Of a DNA stretch of 49,854 nt, positions 17,244 through 26,143 are shown piece after piece. Under the pieces are notes generated by a model. That model saw only the letters and a program-made list of their open reading frames with translations, ran no database searches and had not been told where the DNA came from. Each line of letters starts with the position of its first letter. The first letter of the stretch is position 1. Origin of the DNA: an uncultured Alphaproteobacteria bacterium (GTDB lineage: Bacteria > Pseudomonadota > Alphaproteobacteria > HIMB59 > GCA-002718135); assembly GCA_902592345.1 (NCBI GenBank), contig CACJEE010000001.1, forward strand, positions 110,038-159,891. The letters run 5' to 3'. The position numbers and the translations under genes are program-made.

Positions 17244-18383
17244 TTAGCCTTTTACTGACCCTGCAACGAGACCTCTTATAAAGTATCTTTGCAAAGCAAA
17301 AAATATAAATAATGGTACTGTCATTGAAACAAAAGCCCCAGTAGTAAGTATTTCCCAATTTTCACCCCTAGAGCCAAGCAACTCTTTTAATTTCGCGGTT
17401 AAAATAATTTCACTAGGTACTTGATCTAAAAATACCAATCCAACTAATAAATCATTCCAACACCATAGAAACTGTAAAATAAAAATGGAGGCAAATGCTG
17501 GAATAGATAAAGGTAAAATTATTTTTAAAAAAATATCATAATGAGATGCTCCATCAACTTTTGCTGCCTCCATCATTTCATTAGGTAAAGATTTCAAAAA
17601 ATTTCTTAATAAAAATGTTGTTGAAGCTAGACCAAATCCTGTATGGGCCATCCAAACTCCAGGGTATGATTTTGCCGCAACCCCAAATAGAGCTCCAAAG
17701 TCATTATAAATTGTAAGAATAGGTATCAACGACATTTGTAAAGGCACAACAAGTGAAGCAATAATTATTGCCAGCAATGTATCTCTTCCAAAAAATTTCA
17801 TCCAAGTGAGTGCATAAGCAAAAAAAGAACAAATTATTAAAGGTATTAAAGTTGAGGGTAGTGCAACAGCTAAAGTATTTATAAAAGCTCTGCCAATACC
17901 TTCTTTAAATAAAACTTCTCTATAATTATCAAAAGTAAAAGAAGGCGGACTTAATGAGGTTGTGAAGATCCTCTTCCCTTTCTTTTTTGTAAATTCAGTT
18001 AATGATTTCCATAAATAATTCCCATTTTCATCAATCGTAACTTCGCTTTTGTCTTTAAAGATAGCTGTTTCACCAATTTGAAATTCATTAATTTTTTTTG
18101 ATGTTATGCCAAAACTTTGAATTTTTTTCCCTGGGTTTTTTTCAAATATTTTTCCTTTAATTATAAAATAATCCTTTTCTTGAATCTGTGATTCCATTCC
18201 TGACATTCTGTAAATTTCATTTACTTCTGTGGTGGTTAATGAAGTCCACCATCCACTAATAGCTAAAAGATCCTTATCTCTTAATGAACTTATAAAAAGT
18301 CCAAAAGTAGGAATTATCCAAATAATAACAAAAATTAATAATAATAATTGAGATAAAATAGAAGAGTAAGTAATTTTTTTCAT
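17244..18383 (-). CDS. Sugar ABC transporter permease (AglG-like, CUT1)
   Basis: This 379-residue inner-membrane permease has the EAA loop EAAKVDGASHYDIFLKIILP in its last third and about six membrane segments. Typical MalG-type permeases are about 280 residues. Here an extra block of about 100 mostly hydrophilic residues (roughly 50-150) sits between the first and second membrane segments, as is usual for AglG of alpha-glucoside systems. It begins one base inside the AglF-like stop, so translation is coupled. It is followed by the convergent Rieske gene, and the cognate ATPase is not adjacent. Confidence 0.85.
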   Translation of the reverse strand: MKKITYSSILSQLLLLIFVIIWIIPTFGLFISSLRDKDLLAISGWWTSLTTTEVNEIYRMSGMESQIQEKDYFIIKGKIFEKNPGKKIQSFGITSKKINEFQIGETAIFKDKSEVTIDENGNYLWKSLTEFTKKKGKRIFTTSLSPPSFTFDNYREVLFKEGIGRAFINTLAVALPSTLIPLIICSFFAYALTWMKFFGRDTLLAIIIASLVVPLQMSLIPILTIYNDFGALFGVAAKSYPGVWMAHTGFGLASTTFLLRNFLKSLPNEMMEAAKVDGASHYDIFLKIILPLSIPAFASIFILQFLWCWNDLLVGLVFLDQVPSEIILTAKLKELLGSRGENWEILTTGAFVSMTVPLFIFFALQRYFIRGLVAGSVKG

Positions 18384-19366
18384 TAAATTTTTTGTTCCTG
18401 TCGATGTTTATATAAATTCCATGCTAAGATCGGGATGACGCCAATCATTATAACGATAGCTAAGACACTCCCTCTACCTGAGTCACCCCCACCTCTAAAC
18501 ATCCAATCATACATCAAATTTGCTAAAACTCCTGTTTGCCATTCACCGTTTGTCATTGCAAAAATGATATCAAAAATTCTTAGAACAATTATTGTAATTA
18601 AGGTCCAAATTACTAAAATGGTTTGCTCAAGATATGGAATAATTATTGAAAAAAAAATTTTTAATTCACTGGCACCATCAATTCTTGATGCCTCAATCAT
18701 TTCTTTAGGTATACTTCTAAGAGCAGCGCTAAAAATTACCAAAGCTAAACCAGTTTGAATCCAAATCATTATAGCCATTAAGAAAACATTATTCCATAAA
18801 GGAATAGTTAACCATGCTTGTGGCTCATAACCAAAAGAAACAATTATTGCATTTAATAATCCAATCTGAGTATCGCCTGGACCTCTATACTCATAAATAA
18901 ATTTCCATATTACTCCTGCTCCAACAAAAGAGATTGCCATAGGCATGAAGATAATTGATTTTGCAATTGATCCCCACCAAATGCGATCAGCTAGATTTGC
19001 AATCACTAATCCAAAAAAAGTACTTAAAGTTGGAACAATAAGTAACCAGCCTAAATTATTTAAGATACTTCTTCTAAACTCAGGATCATTAATAGCCCAC
19101 TTATAATTATATAAACCTACAAATTCTCTTCCAAACTTATCATAAAAACTTAGTCTTACTGTTTCGAAAACAGGATATAAAATAAATATAAATAAAACAA
19201 TAAATGCAGGTAGGATAAAAATTATAACTCTAAATGAATTTTCAAATCGATACCTGTTATTAGTTCTTTCTCCATATTTATCTAAGACAAAATTTGAAAT
19301 GTGAAAATATGATATAAATAATAAAACTCCCAAAAAAACAATAAAGGATAAATTTAATAAGCTCAT
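18383..19366 (-). CDS. Sugar ABC transporter permease (AglF-like, CUT1)
   Basis: This 327-residue membrane permease has about eight hydrophobic segments, two of them N-terminal extras. The EAA loop reads EASRIDGASELKIFFSIIIP. Length and extra N-terminal helices match AglF/MalF-type partners of AglG. It lies 67 bases downstream of the binding-protein gene, separated by a terminator-like hairpin, and overlaps the AglG-like gene by one base. It should dimerise with AglG and pair with an ATPase such as that at 8143-9222. Confidence 0.85.
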   Translation of the reverse strand: MSLLNLSFIVFLGVLLFISYFHISNFVLDKYGERTNNRYRFENSFRVIIFILPAFIVLFIFILYPVFETVRLSFYDKFGREFVGLYNYKWAINDPEFRRSILNNLGWLLIVPTLSTFFGLVIANLADRIWWGSIAKSIIFMPMAISFVGAGVIWKFIYEYRGPGDTQIGLLNAIIVSFGYEPQAWLTIPLWNNVFLMAIMIWIQTGLALVIFSAALRSIPKEMIEASRIDGASELKIFFSIIIPYLEQTILVIWTLITIIVLRIFDIIFAMTNGEWQTGVLANLMYDWMFRGGGDSGRGSVLAIVIMIGVIPILAWNLYKHRQEQKI

Positions 19367-19382
19367 TAAAAATTAGATATAT

Positions 19383-19420
19383 AAAAAAAAACAGGCGAAC
19401 AAGTAAATTGTTCGCCTGTT
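19383..19420 (-). terminator. Intercistronic hairpin plus U tract after the AglE-like gene
   Basis: A perfect 11-bp stem (AACAGGCGAAC with GTTCGCCTGTT) closes a 9-base loop. On the minus strand it is followed by about seven U residues (A run at 19383-19389 on the plus strand). This has the form of an intrinsic terminator, but it lies inside the operon, so partial termination would raise binding protein over permease. Confidence 0.7.
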
Positions 19421-19433
19421 CATGGAGGTATTA

Positions 19434-20741
19434 TTATTTAATAGCGTCCCAACTTGCTTGAATGCCATCAGCTACTTCTTTAGCAGATTTACCATTGGTA
19501 TAATCAACCATACCTGTCCAGAAGCTACCTGCACCAATTGCACCAGGCATTAAATCTGAAGCATCAAATCTAAAGGTTGTTGCACCAGTTAAGATTTCCC
19601 CAAGTTTTCTAAAAGTATCACTAGCATATTTACTACCATCAACACCTTTATGAGGAGTTAAAAATCCACCCTTAGCCATCCAATACTCATGTGGTTCAGG
19701 ATGCATTAAGAATCTTATGAATTCTAATGTAGCAGGGTTGTTATTAGTAGCGCCTACTAAAGTTCCAGCTCCAAGAACTGGAGTTCCAAGATCTTTTGTA
19801 GAAAAAGCAGGGAAATAAAAGAAATCATAATCTACACCAGCTTCTACTCCTTCAGGGAAGAAAGCAGGAATAAAGCTAGCTTGACGGTGCATCATGCACT
19901 CAGCAGGAGAAGTAAATAACCCGTTAGGAGCGTCTCTAAAATCAGTTGTAGCAACTGCTTTTGATCCGCCATTTACATAGTCATCATTCAATGCAAAAGA
20001 TCCAAATACTTCCATAGCCTCTAGAACTCTAGGATCATTGAAAGGCATTTCATTTGATACCCACTTATCATATACATCTGGTGTGTGAGTTCTAAGCATA
20101 ATGTCTTCCATCCAGTCAGTAGCAGGCCAACCTGTAGCTGCACCTGATCCAAGACCGATACACCAAGGAGTATTTCCATCTGCAACCATTTGATCGGATA
20201 AAGCAATTAAGTCTTCCATTGTAGTAGGAACTTCATATCCATTATCTTCAAAGTTATCTGGTGAATACCAAACTAAACTTTTAACGTTAGTTCTAAAGAA
20301 AATAGCATTAAACTGATCATAACCATTTGCATCTTTATAAGTTGAAAGATCGATCCATGATTGACCAGCAGCATAGTTATCTAAAACCATTTGTCGAATA
20401 TCATTTCCAAGCGGAACTAAACCACCCATTGCAGCAGCATTTGCAGCAAGTCCTGGTTGTGGAAATACAACTAGATCTGCAGCACTTCCTGCTTTAAGAT
20501 CAATCATTACTTGTTGTTCAAAACTATCTGATCCACCATATTCAAATGTTGCGCCAGTAGCTTTTTCAAAAATAGCACCTACTTCCCTCATTATTTCTTG
20601 TTCAGGCGATAACCATGGCCCAAACATTACTACTTTTTGACCACTTAAATCAGGTCCTGTGTAATGTCCTCCTGCGTTAGCAGAAAAACTAAAAATTAAT
20701 GATGTTAAGGTTGCTAATAAAACTTTAATTATATTTTTCAT
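19434..20741 (-). CDS. Alpha-glucoside-type ABC transporter substrate-binding protein (AglE-like)
   Basis: This 435-residue extracellular solute-binding protein opens with signal peptide MKNIIKVLLATLTSLIFSFS ending at ANA-G. The mature start (LSGQKVVMFGPWLSPEQEIM) and LKAGSAADLVVFPQPG match AglE of alpha-glucoside transporters. The ATG at 20741 is chosen because GGAGG at 20746-20750 precedes it; an in-frame extension to 20771 has no ribosome binding site and would spoil the signal peptide. The perfect LacI operator at 20778 lies 37 bases upstream, so expression is probably repressed by the adjacent LacI protein until inducer is present. Confidence 0.9.
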   Translation of the reverse strand: MKNIIKVLLATLTSLIFSFSANAGGHYTGPDLSGQKVVMFGPWLSPEQEIMREVGAIFEKATGATFEYGGSDSFEQQVMIDLKAGSAADLVVFPQPGLAANAAAMGGLVPLGNDIRQMVLDNYAAGQSWIDLSTYKDANGYDQFNAIFFRTNVKSLVWYSPDNFEDNGYEVPTTMEDLIALSDQMVADGNTPWCIGLGSGAATGWPATDWMEDIMLRTHTPDVYDKWVSNEMPFNDPRVLEAMEVFGSFALNDDYVNGGSKAVATTDFRDAPNGLFTSPAECMMHRQASFIPAFFPEGVEAGVDYDFFYFPAFSTKDLGTPVLGAGTLVGATNNNPATLEFIRFLMHPEPHEYWMAKGGFLTPHKGVDGSKYASDTFRKLGEILTGATTFRFDASDLMPGAIGAGSFWTGMVDYTNGKSAKEVADGIQASWDAIK

Positions 20742-20777
20742 TAGTCCTCCATATTGATAAATATAAGTCATATTTTA

Positions 20778-20791
20778 CCAAAACGTTTTGG
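20778..20791. promoter_or_regulatory. LacI-family operator (perfect palindrome)
   Basis: A second perfect CCAAAACGTTTTGG, in the divergent gap between the AglE-like gene (starting 20741, minus) and the LacI-family gene (starting 20871, plus). It is placed to control aglE and possibly the regulator itself. Confidence 0.85.
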
Positions 20792-20870
20792 GTGTCAATT
20801 AAATACATATTGATTTATTGATAATATGTTAATAAATGCTTTATTTTTAATTTACTGAATAGGTCATCAA

Positions 20871-21892
20871 ATGAATATTAAACAACTTTCAAAGAAATTG
20901 GGGCTATCAATTACTACTGTCTCAAGAGCTTTAGGAGGATATTCCGATGTAAGCCAAAAAACAAAAGAAAGAGTAAAGAAATTTGCAAAAAAATATAAAT
21001 ATTCACCAAATTTAAATGCCAGTAGACTTGCATCAAATAAGTCAAATACTGTAGGCTTTGTCCTACCTCTTTATGGTCTTAATGCTAACCAACTTAATCA
21101 AAGTTCTTTTTTGAATTTATAGCCGGTATGTCTAAAAAATTAAATAATGAAAATATTCATTTTTTTATGTTTTTTGCAAATAATGCTGAAGAAGAAAAAC
21201 ATGCATATAATAAATTAATTTTTGTTGAAAAAGTTACTAAAATTATACTGCACAATCTCAAAACTAATGATGATAGAATTAAACTTTTGACAAAGAATAA
21301 AATCAATTTTGTTACTTGGGGAAGAACAAAAGAATTAAAAAACTATTCATGGGTTGATTTAGATAATCAGGGTAGCATAGAATTAATAATGCAACATTTA
21401 GTAGAAAAAAATCATAAAAATATTTGTTATGTAAATATTGCCGAAAATTATAACTTTGCTTATCAGCGAAAGCAAGGTTACCTAAATTCATTAAAAAAAT
21501 TTAATATAAAATATAATAATAAATATTACATTACTATTAAAAATGAAGAACCTACAAAAAGTGAAAATTTAATAAAAAAATTATTAATTAAAAATAAACA
21601 AATAACTGCAATAATTTGCTCCACTGAGTATACAGCTGTTGGCGCAATTAAGGCGTGTAATGAATTAAATAAAAAAATTGGAAAAGATATTTCTATTGTT
21701 ACTTTCGATGGACCTGTAGTTGAGAGAATAGCTACACCTGCTTTAACTGCAATTGGGCATCCAAGAGAACAACTTGGAATCAAGGCAGTTGAAATGCTAT
21801 TATCAATGGATGGGAATAATTATAAACACCAGCATTTTCTTGCCAAACCTCATTTAATAGACCGAGGAACAATACATAAAGTTTCAAAATAA
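20871..21892 (+). pseudogene. LacI-family transcriptional regulator, frameshifted in a T6 tract
   Basis: The first frame (20871-21122, 83 residues) contains the LacI helix-turn-helix IKQLSKKLGLSITTVSRAL and the hinge helix NASRLASNKSNTVGFVLP, then stops. The remaining 254 residues (21128-21892) in another frame form the periplasmic-binding-like effector domain (VTFDGPVVERIATPALTAIG). One extra T in the T6 run at 21107-21112 joins them as SSFFEFIAGMSKKL, the usual LacI linker sequence, giving about 340 residues. So it is either a sequence error, a real pseudogene, or slippage-dependent expression. It is the natural repressor for the CCAAAACGTTTTGG sites in the island. Confidence 0.8.
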
Positions 21893-21945
21893 ATTAATTT
21901 AATATAAAGGTCATAAATAATAATAAAAAATTATAATAAGTTGAT

Positions 21946-23247
21946 ATGAAATTAGCAATTATCGGAACAGGTTATGTTGGACTAATTACAGGCGCATGCT
22001 TTGCTGAATTTGGATATCAAACGGTATGTATTGATAAAGATGAAATAAGAGTTAATGATTTAAATAATTCTAAATGCCCTTTTTATGAGCCTGGTATTGA
22101 TAATTTATTACATAAACATCTTCATAAAACAAAACTTCTAAGTTTTTCCAGTTCATTATCTCAATCTGTAAATGATGCAGATATTATTTTTATAACTGTA
22201 GGAACGCCAACAAAAAGAATAGAAAATGAAGCAGATTTATCTTATGTTTGGAATGCAGCTGAGGAAATAAGTAATAATATAAATAAATATTGTATAGTTG
22301 TAACCAAATCAACTGTTCCAGTTGGCACAACCAGGGAAATAAAAAATATTATTTCAAAAAAAATAAATGAAAAAAATTTTGATGTAGTGTCCAACCCAGA
22401 ATTTTTACGTGAAGGTTCAGCAATAAATGATTTTATGCGTCCTGATAGAGTTATAATTGGCTGCGAAAATAAAAAATCGGAAGATATAATGAAAGAACTA
22501 TACAGACCTTTATATCTTATTGAAACACCTATAATCTCAACTACTATAGAGTCTTCTGAAGTCATTAAGTATGCTTCAAATAGTTTTCTTGCAACTAAAA
22601 TTAGTTTTATAAATCAAGTTGCTGATCTGTGTGAAAAAGTAGGGGCTGATGTTCAGGATGTTGCAAAAGGAATGGGAATTGATAAACGTATAGGAAATAA
22701 ATTTTTGCATGCTGGACCAGGTTATGGTGGATCTTGTTTTCCAAAAGATGTTAAGGCATTTATCAGTACTGCTGAAAAAAATGATATTAATTTCTCTATT
22801 TTAACTGCTGCAGATAAATTTAATGAAGAAAGGATAATTAAAATAACAAATAATATTATCTCTAAAGCTAATTTAGCAAAAGGAAGCCAAGTAAGCTTGC
22901 TTGGCTTAAGTTTTAAGCCTAATACAGATGATATTAGAGATTCAACTTCTCTTAAAATTGCAAAATTATTACAAAATAAAGGTATAACCATTAAATCATA
23001 TGATCCTGAAGCAATGGATAATGCTAAAAAAGAAAATATCGAATTAATATTATGTAGTAATGCTTATGAGGCATGTGAGGATACTAAAGTTATTATAATT
23101 GGCACAGAGTGGAATGAGTTTCGTGCTCTCGATTTTTTAAAAATCAAAAGTGCTAATAGAAATAGAGTTATCTTTGATTTAAGAAATATATATAACGCTA
23201 AAGAATTAAGAGATATAGGATTTCAGTATTTTGGAACAGGAACATAA
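21946..23247 (+). CDS. ugd: UDP-glucose 6-dehydrogenase
   Basis: This 433-residue UDP-glucose/GDP-mannose dehydrogenase starts with the NAD-binding IGTGYVGLITGACFAEFG. TVGTPT lies in the first domain, and GPGYGGSCFPKD contains the catalytic Cys (about residue 263). It oxidises UDP-glucose to UDP-glucuronate for surface polysaccharide or glycolipid synthesis in the cytoplasm. It overlaps the phosphomannomutase gene by 17 bases, so both likely form one nucleotide-sugar operon. It follows the LacI gene by 53 bases but does not appear to belong to the catabolic regulon. Confidence 0.9.
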   Translation: MKLAIIGTGYVGLITGACFAEFGYQTVCIDKDEIRVNDLNNSKCPFYEPGIDNLLHKHLHKTKLLSFSSSLSQSVNDADIIFITVGTPTKRIENEADLSYVWNAAEEISNNINKYCIVVTKSTVPVGTTREIKNIISKKINEKNFDVVSNPEFLREGSAINDFMRPDRVIIGCENKKSEDIMKELYRPLYLIETPIISTTIESSEVIKYASNSFLATKISFINQVADLCEKVGADVQDVAKGMGIDKRIGNKFLHAGPGYGGSCFPKDVKAFISTAEKNDINFSILTAADKFNEERIIKITNNIISKANLAKGSQVSLLGLSFKPNTDDIRDSTSLKIAKLLQNKGITIKSYDPEAMDNAKKENIELILCSNAYEACEDTKVIIIGTEWNEFRALDFLKIKSANRNRVIFDLRNIYNAKELRDIGFQYFGTGT

Positions 23248-24637
23248 TTATAAAATACAAAATTTTGATAAAGAAGTTCTTCGTGAATATGATATCAGAG
23301 GAGTTGTAGGTGATAATATAAATGAGAATACAGCTTATACTATCGGGAGAACCTTTGGTTATATTGTTAAATCAAAATTAGAATCAAATACTATAGCCAC
23401 TGGTTATGATGGAAGATTAACATCACCAAAACTTCATAACGCACTTTGTGAAGGTTTAAAAGATTCTGGTTCAAAAGTATTAAATATTGGGATGGGGCCA
23501 ACTCCTATGACTTACTTTGCTCACTATCATTTAGATACTGATGCAGTAATAATGGTTACCGGCTCACATAATCCATCTGAATATAATGGTTTTAAAATGG
23601 TTTTAAATAAGACGTCATTTTTTGCAGAAGATATTCAAAGTCTTCAAAAATTAATTGATTATAACAAAATTGAATTGGAAGAAGGTCAGATAATTAATCA
23701 AGACATAACCACTGAATATATAAAAAGAAACCTTTTAAATATTAGTTTAACAAAGAAACTGAAAATTGCTTGGGATCCTGGTAATGGCGCTATGGGAAAA
23801 GTTACTCGAGCAATAACTGAAAATTTAAATAACTCTGAAAACATTATAATAAATGAAGAAGTTGATGGAAATTTTCCTAATCATCATCCTGATCCTACAG
23901 TACCGAAAAACATGACACAATTAATCAAGACAGTGATAGAAAATGATTGCGATGTAGGTCTTGCTTTTGATGGCGATGGTGACAGATTAGGTGTAATTGA
24001 TAATCTCGGTAATATAGTTTGGGCTGATCAATATATGCTTTTGCTATGTTCAGAAATTGCCCATTTGTACGACAATCCAAAAATTATAATGGATGTTAAG
24101 TGCAGCAAGGTTTTTTTTGATGAAGCAAAAAAAATTAATTGTGATCCTGTGATGTCAAGAACAGGCCACTCTCCTATAAAAGAAAAAATGAAAGAGTTAA
24201 ATTCACCTTTATCAGGGGAAATGAGTGGACATATTTGTTATGGTGATGATTTTTATGGATATGATGATGCTATGTATGTTGGTTTAAGGTTGCTGCGTAT
24301 ATTATCAAACGAGAGTAAGTCACTTAATGATTTAATTAATATTTATCCTAAAACATTTTCAACACCAGAAACAAGATTTGATGTCGATGAGTCAAGAAAA
24401 TTTATTATTATAGAAGAGGTAAAAGAAAGGCTTAAAAAAGAAGATAAGAAAATAATAGATATAGATGGTGTTAGGGTAGAAAATGAAGATGGATGGTTTT
24501 TGATGAGAGCTAGTAATACACAAAATCAACTTACTTGTAGAGCTGAGTCAATTTCTGAAAAAGGTCTACATAAACTTATTGGCATTATTGAAGATCAATT
24601 ATCTTTAAGTGGAATAAGTTATAAATTTACAATCTAA
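23231..24637 (+). CDS. Phosphomannomutase/phosphoglucomutase
   Basis: This 468-residue alpha-D-phosphohexomutase has all four family motifs: YDIRGVVG near the N-terminus, TGSHNPSEYNGFKM with the phosphoserine, metal-binding FDGDGDRLG and sugar-binding GEMSGH. A C-terminal phosphate-binding RASNTQNQLTCRAES follows. It interconverts mannose- or glucose-6-phosphate and the 1-phosphate. The only plausible long start is TTG at 23231, inside the preceding gene; a nearby non-ATG start such as ATT about 15 bases further on cannot be excluded. It ends convergently, overlapping the carboxypeptidase gene by 11 bases. Confidence 0.85.
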   Translation: MEQEHNYKIQNFDKEVLREYDIRGVVGDNINENTAYTIGRTFGYIVKSKLESNTIATGYDGRLTSPKLHNALCEGLKDSGSKVLNIGMGPTPMTYFAHYHLDTDAVIMVTGSHNPSEYNGFKMVLNKTSFFAEDIQSLQKLIDYNKIELEEGQIINQDITTEYIKRNLLNISLTKKLKIAWDPGNGAMGKVTRAITENLNNSENIIINEEVDGNFPNHHPDPTVPKNMTQLIKTVIENDCDVGLAFDGDGDRLGVIDNLGNIVWADQYMLLLCSEIAHLYDNPKIIMDVKCSKVFFDEAKKINCDPVMSRTGHSPIKEKMKELNSPLSGEMSGHICYGDDFYGYDDAMYVGLRLLRILSNESKSLNDLINIYPKTFSTPETRFDVDESRKFIIIEEVKERLKKEDKKIIDIDGVRVENEDGWFLMRASNTQNQLTCRAESISEKGLHKLIGIIEDQLSLSGISYKFTI

Positions 24638-25721
24638 CAAAACAGTCTCTTTTATATTTTTTTAATCTTTTGCAGGCAGCATACGCTTCTTTTTTTGAAA
24701 AGTTTTCAAATCTAGACTCATAAAGTTGTTTACCACTTACTTTTATTAGAACGACATTTGATTTTTTATTATTTGTTGTTTTAGGGTATTTATTTTTAAT
24801 TAATTTAATTTGTTTTTTTGCATTATTTCTATATTTAAAAGTACCGACAACAATAGAGTAGGAATTTTTTTCAATTATTTTTGTTTCTTGTTTTGCTATT
24901 TTAGTTTTTATTTCATTTTTATTTATTCCCAATTCAGAAAATTCTTTATCCATTATAATTTTCAGAGACCTATCACGTTGCTTCCCAGTATCACCTCCAA
25001 ATATTACACCAATTAATCTTTTATTATTTCTTACTGCTGAAAATGCTAATTGAAATCCAGATGCTCTTATATAACCAGTTTTAATACCATCAGCCCCTTC
25101 ATAATTAAGCATTAGTTTATTGTGTGTTTTATAAGTCTTGCCATTATAAGTAAATTTTTGCTTATTAAACAATTTGTATTTTTCTGGAAAATTAGAAATG
25201 AGTGCATATGAAAGTATAGATATATCTCTTGCTGTAGTTAGTTGCGCTCTATTTGGTAATCCAGAAGCATTTTTAAAATTTGTATTCGTCATACCCAAAT
25301 TTTTTGCATAGCTAGTCATTAATTTTGCAAACTCTTTTTCAGAACCAGAAATATTTTCTGCAACAACAGTAGCGACATCATTTGCAGATTTAATTATCAA
25401 AGCCATAACTGCGTCCTCTACTTTAATACTCGATCCTTCTTCTAAGTATAATTTACTAGGTGAACGTGAAGCGGCAATTTTTGATACCTTTAATTTAGTC
25501 TGATTTTTTAACTGTCCTTTTTCTAATTGATCAAACAAAATATACAACGTCATTATTTTTGTTAATGAAGCAGGATAATTCTTAGTATCAGCATTTACTT
25601 CAAATAATACTTCTTGTGAGTCAAAATCTATTACTATAGCTGCTTTTTTTGCGAATGTTTCTGTTGTTATAAGTATAAATGTTACAAATATTGGAATTAA
25701 AAGGCATCTGATCAAAGACAT
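24627..25721 (-). CDS. D-alanyl-D-alanine carboxypeptidase with C-terminal SPOR-like domain
   Basis: This 364-residue S11-family penicillin-binding protein has an N-terminal signal/anchor (about residues 1-24), SLTK with nucleophile Ser52 and Lys55, SAN in IIKSANDVAT and KTG in GIKTGYIRASG. It trims the terminal D-Ala of peptidoglycan stem peptides in the periplasm. The last 80 residues (YSIVVGTFKYRNNAKKQIKL onward) look like a SPOR domain that binds denuded glycan at the division site. The start at 25721 is favoured by GGGAG at 25728-25732; the ORF extends six codons further. Confidence 0.85.
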   Translation of the reverse strand: MSLIRCLLIPIFVTFILITTETFAKKAAIVIDFDSQEVLFEVNADTKNYPASLTKIMTLYILFDQLEKGQLKNQTKLKVSKIAASRSPSKLYLEEGSSIKVEDAVMALIIKSANDVATVVAENISGSEKEFAKLMTSYAKNLGMTNTNFKNASGLPNRAQLTTARDISILSYALISNFPEKYKLFNKQKFTYNGKTYKTHNKLMLNYEGADGIKTGYIRASGFQLAFSAVRNNKRLIGVIFGGDTGKQRDRSLKIIMDKEFSELGINKNEIKTKIAKQETKIIEKNSYSIVVGTFKYRNNAKKQIKLIKNKYPKTTNNKKSNVVLIKVSGKQLYESRFENFSKKEAYAACKRLKKYKRDCFVRL

Positions 25722-25807
25722 TATAAGCTCCCTTAGCATATGGAATTCGCTCTTAACAATCGAAAAAACCTCTTTAAATTCATCAAAAAGTGCTTATTTA
25801 ATAAATA

Positions 25808-26143
25808 ATGAAATTAAGTGATGAAAATAATATTAATTCAAATAATGATTTGGACAGAGGTGTTTTACTAGAAGAAAAACCAAAAACAAAAAAGCCCTCA
25901 ATGTATAATGTTTTGTTGCTTAATGACGATTACACCCCAATGGAATTTGTTGTTTTGGTATTAGAGAGTGTGTTTAATAAAAAAGAAGAAGAGGCAACAC
26001 AAATTATGCTTCATGTTCATAAAAATGGTATTGGAGTATGTGGGACTTTTACTTATGAAGTTGCAGAAGCAAAATCCAAGACTGTTATGGATCTTGCAAA
26101 AAAGCATGAACATCCTCTTCAATGTACAATGGAGAAAAATTAA
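25808..26143 (+). CDS. clpS: ATP-dependent Clp protease adaptor ClpS
   Basis: This 111-residue adaptor has the core [22 protein letters not shown], where the N-D-D/Y-T-P-M-E-F motif forms the N-degron pocket, then [12 protein letters not shown] flexible N-terminal tail of about 30 residues precedes it. It delivers N-end-rule substrates to ClpA. Its stop abuts the clpA start, the usual operon order. Confidence 0.95.
   Translation: MKLSDENNINSNNDLDRGVLLEEKPKTKKPSMYNVLLLNDDYTPMEFVVLVLESVFNKKEEEATQIMLHVHKNGIGVCGTFTYEVAEAKSKTVMDLAKKHEHPLQCTMEKN

Noticed and set aside
17290-18383. AglG-like permease as a fusion protein
   Set aside because: The roughly 100-residue extra block after the first membrane segment is a known feature of AglG-type permeases, so it is not an unusual fusion.
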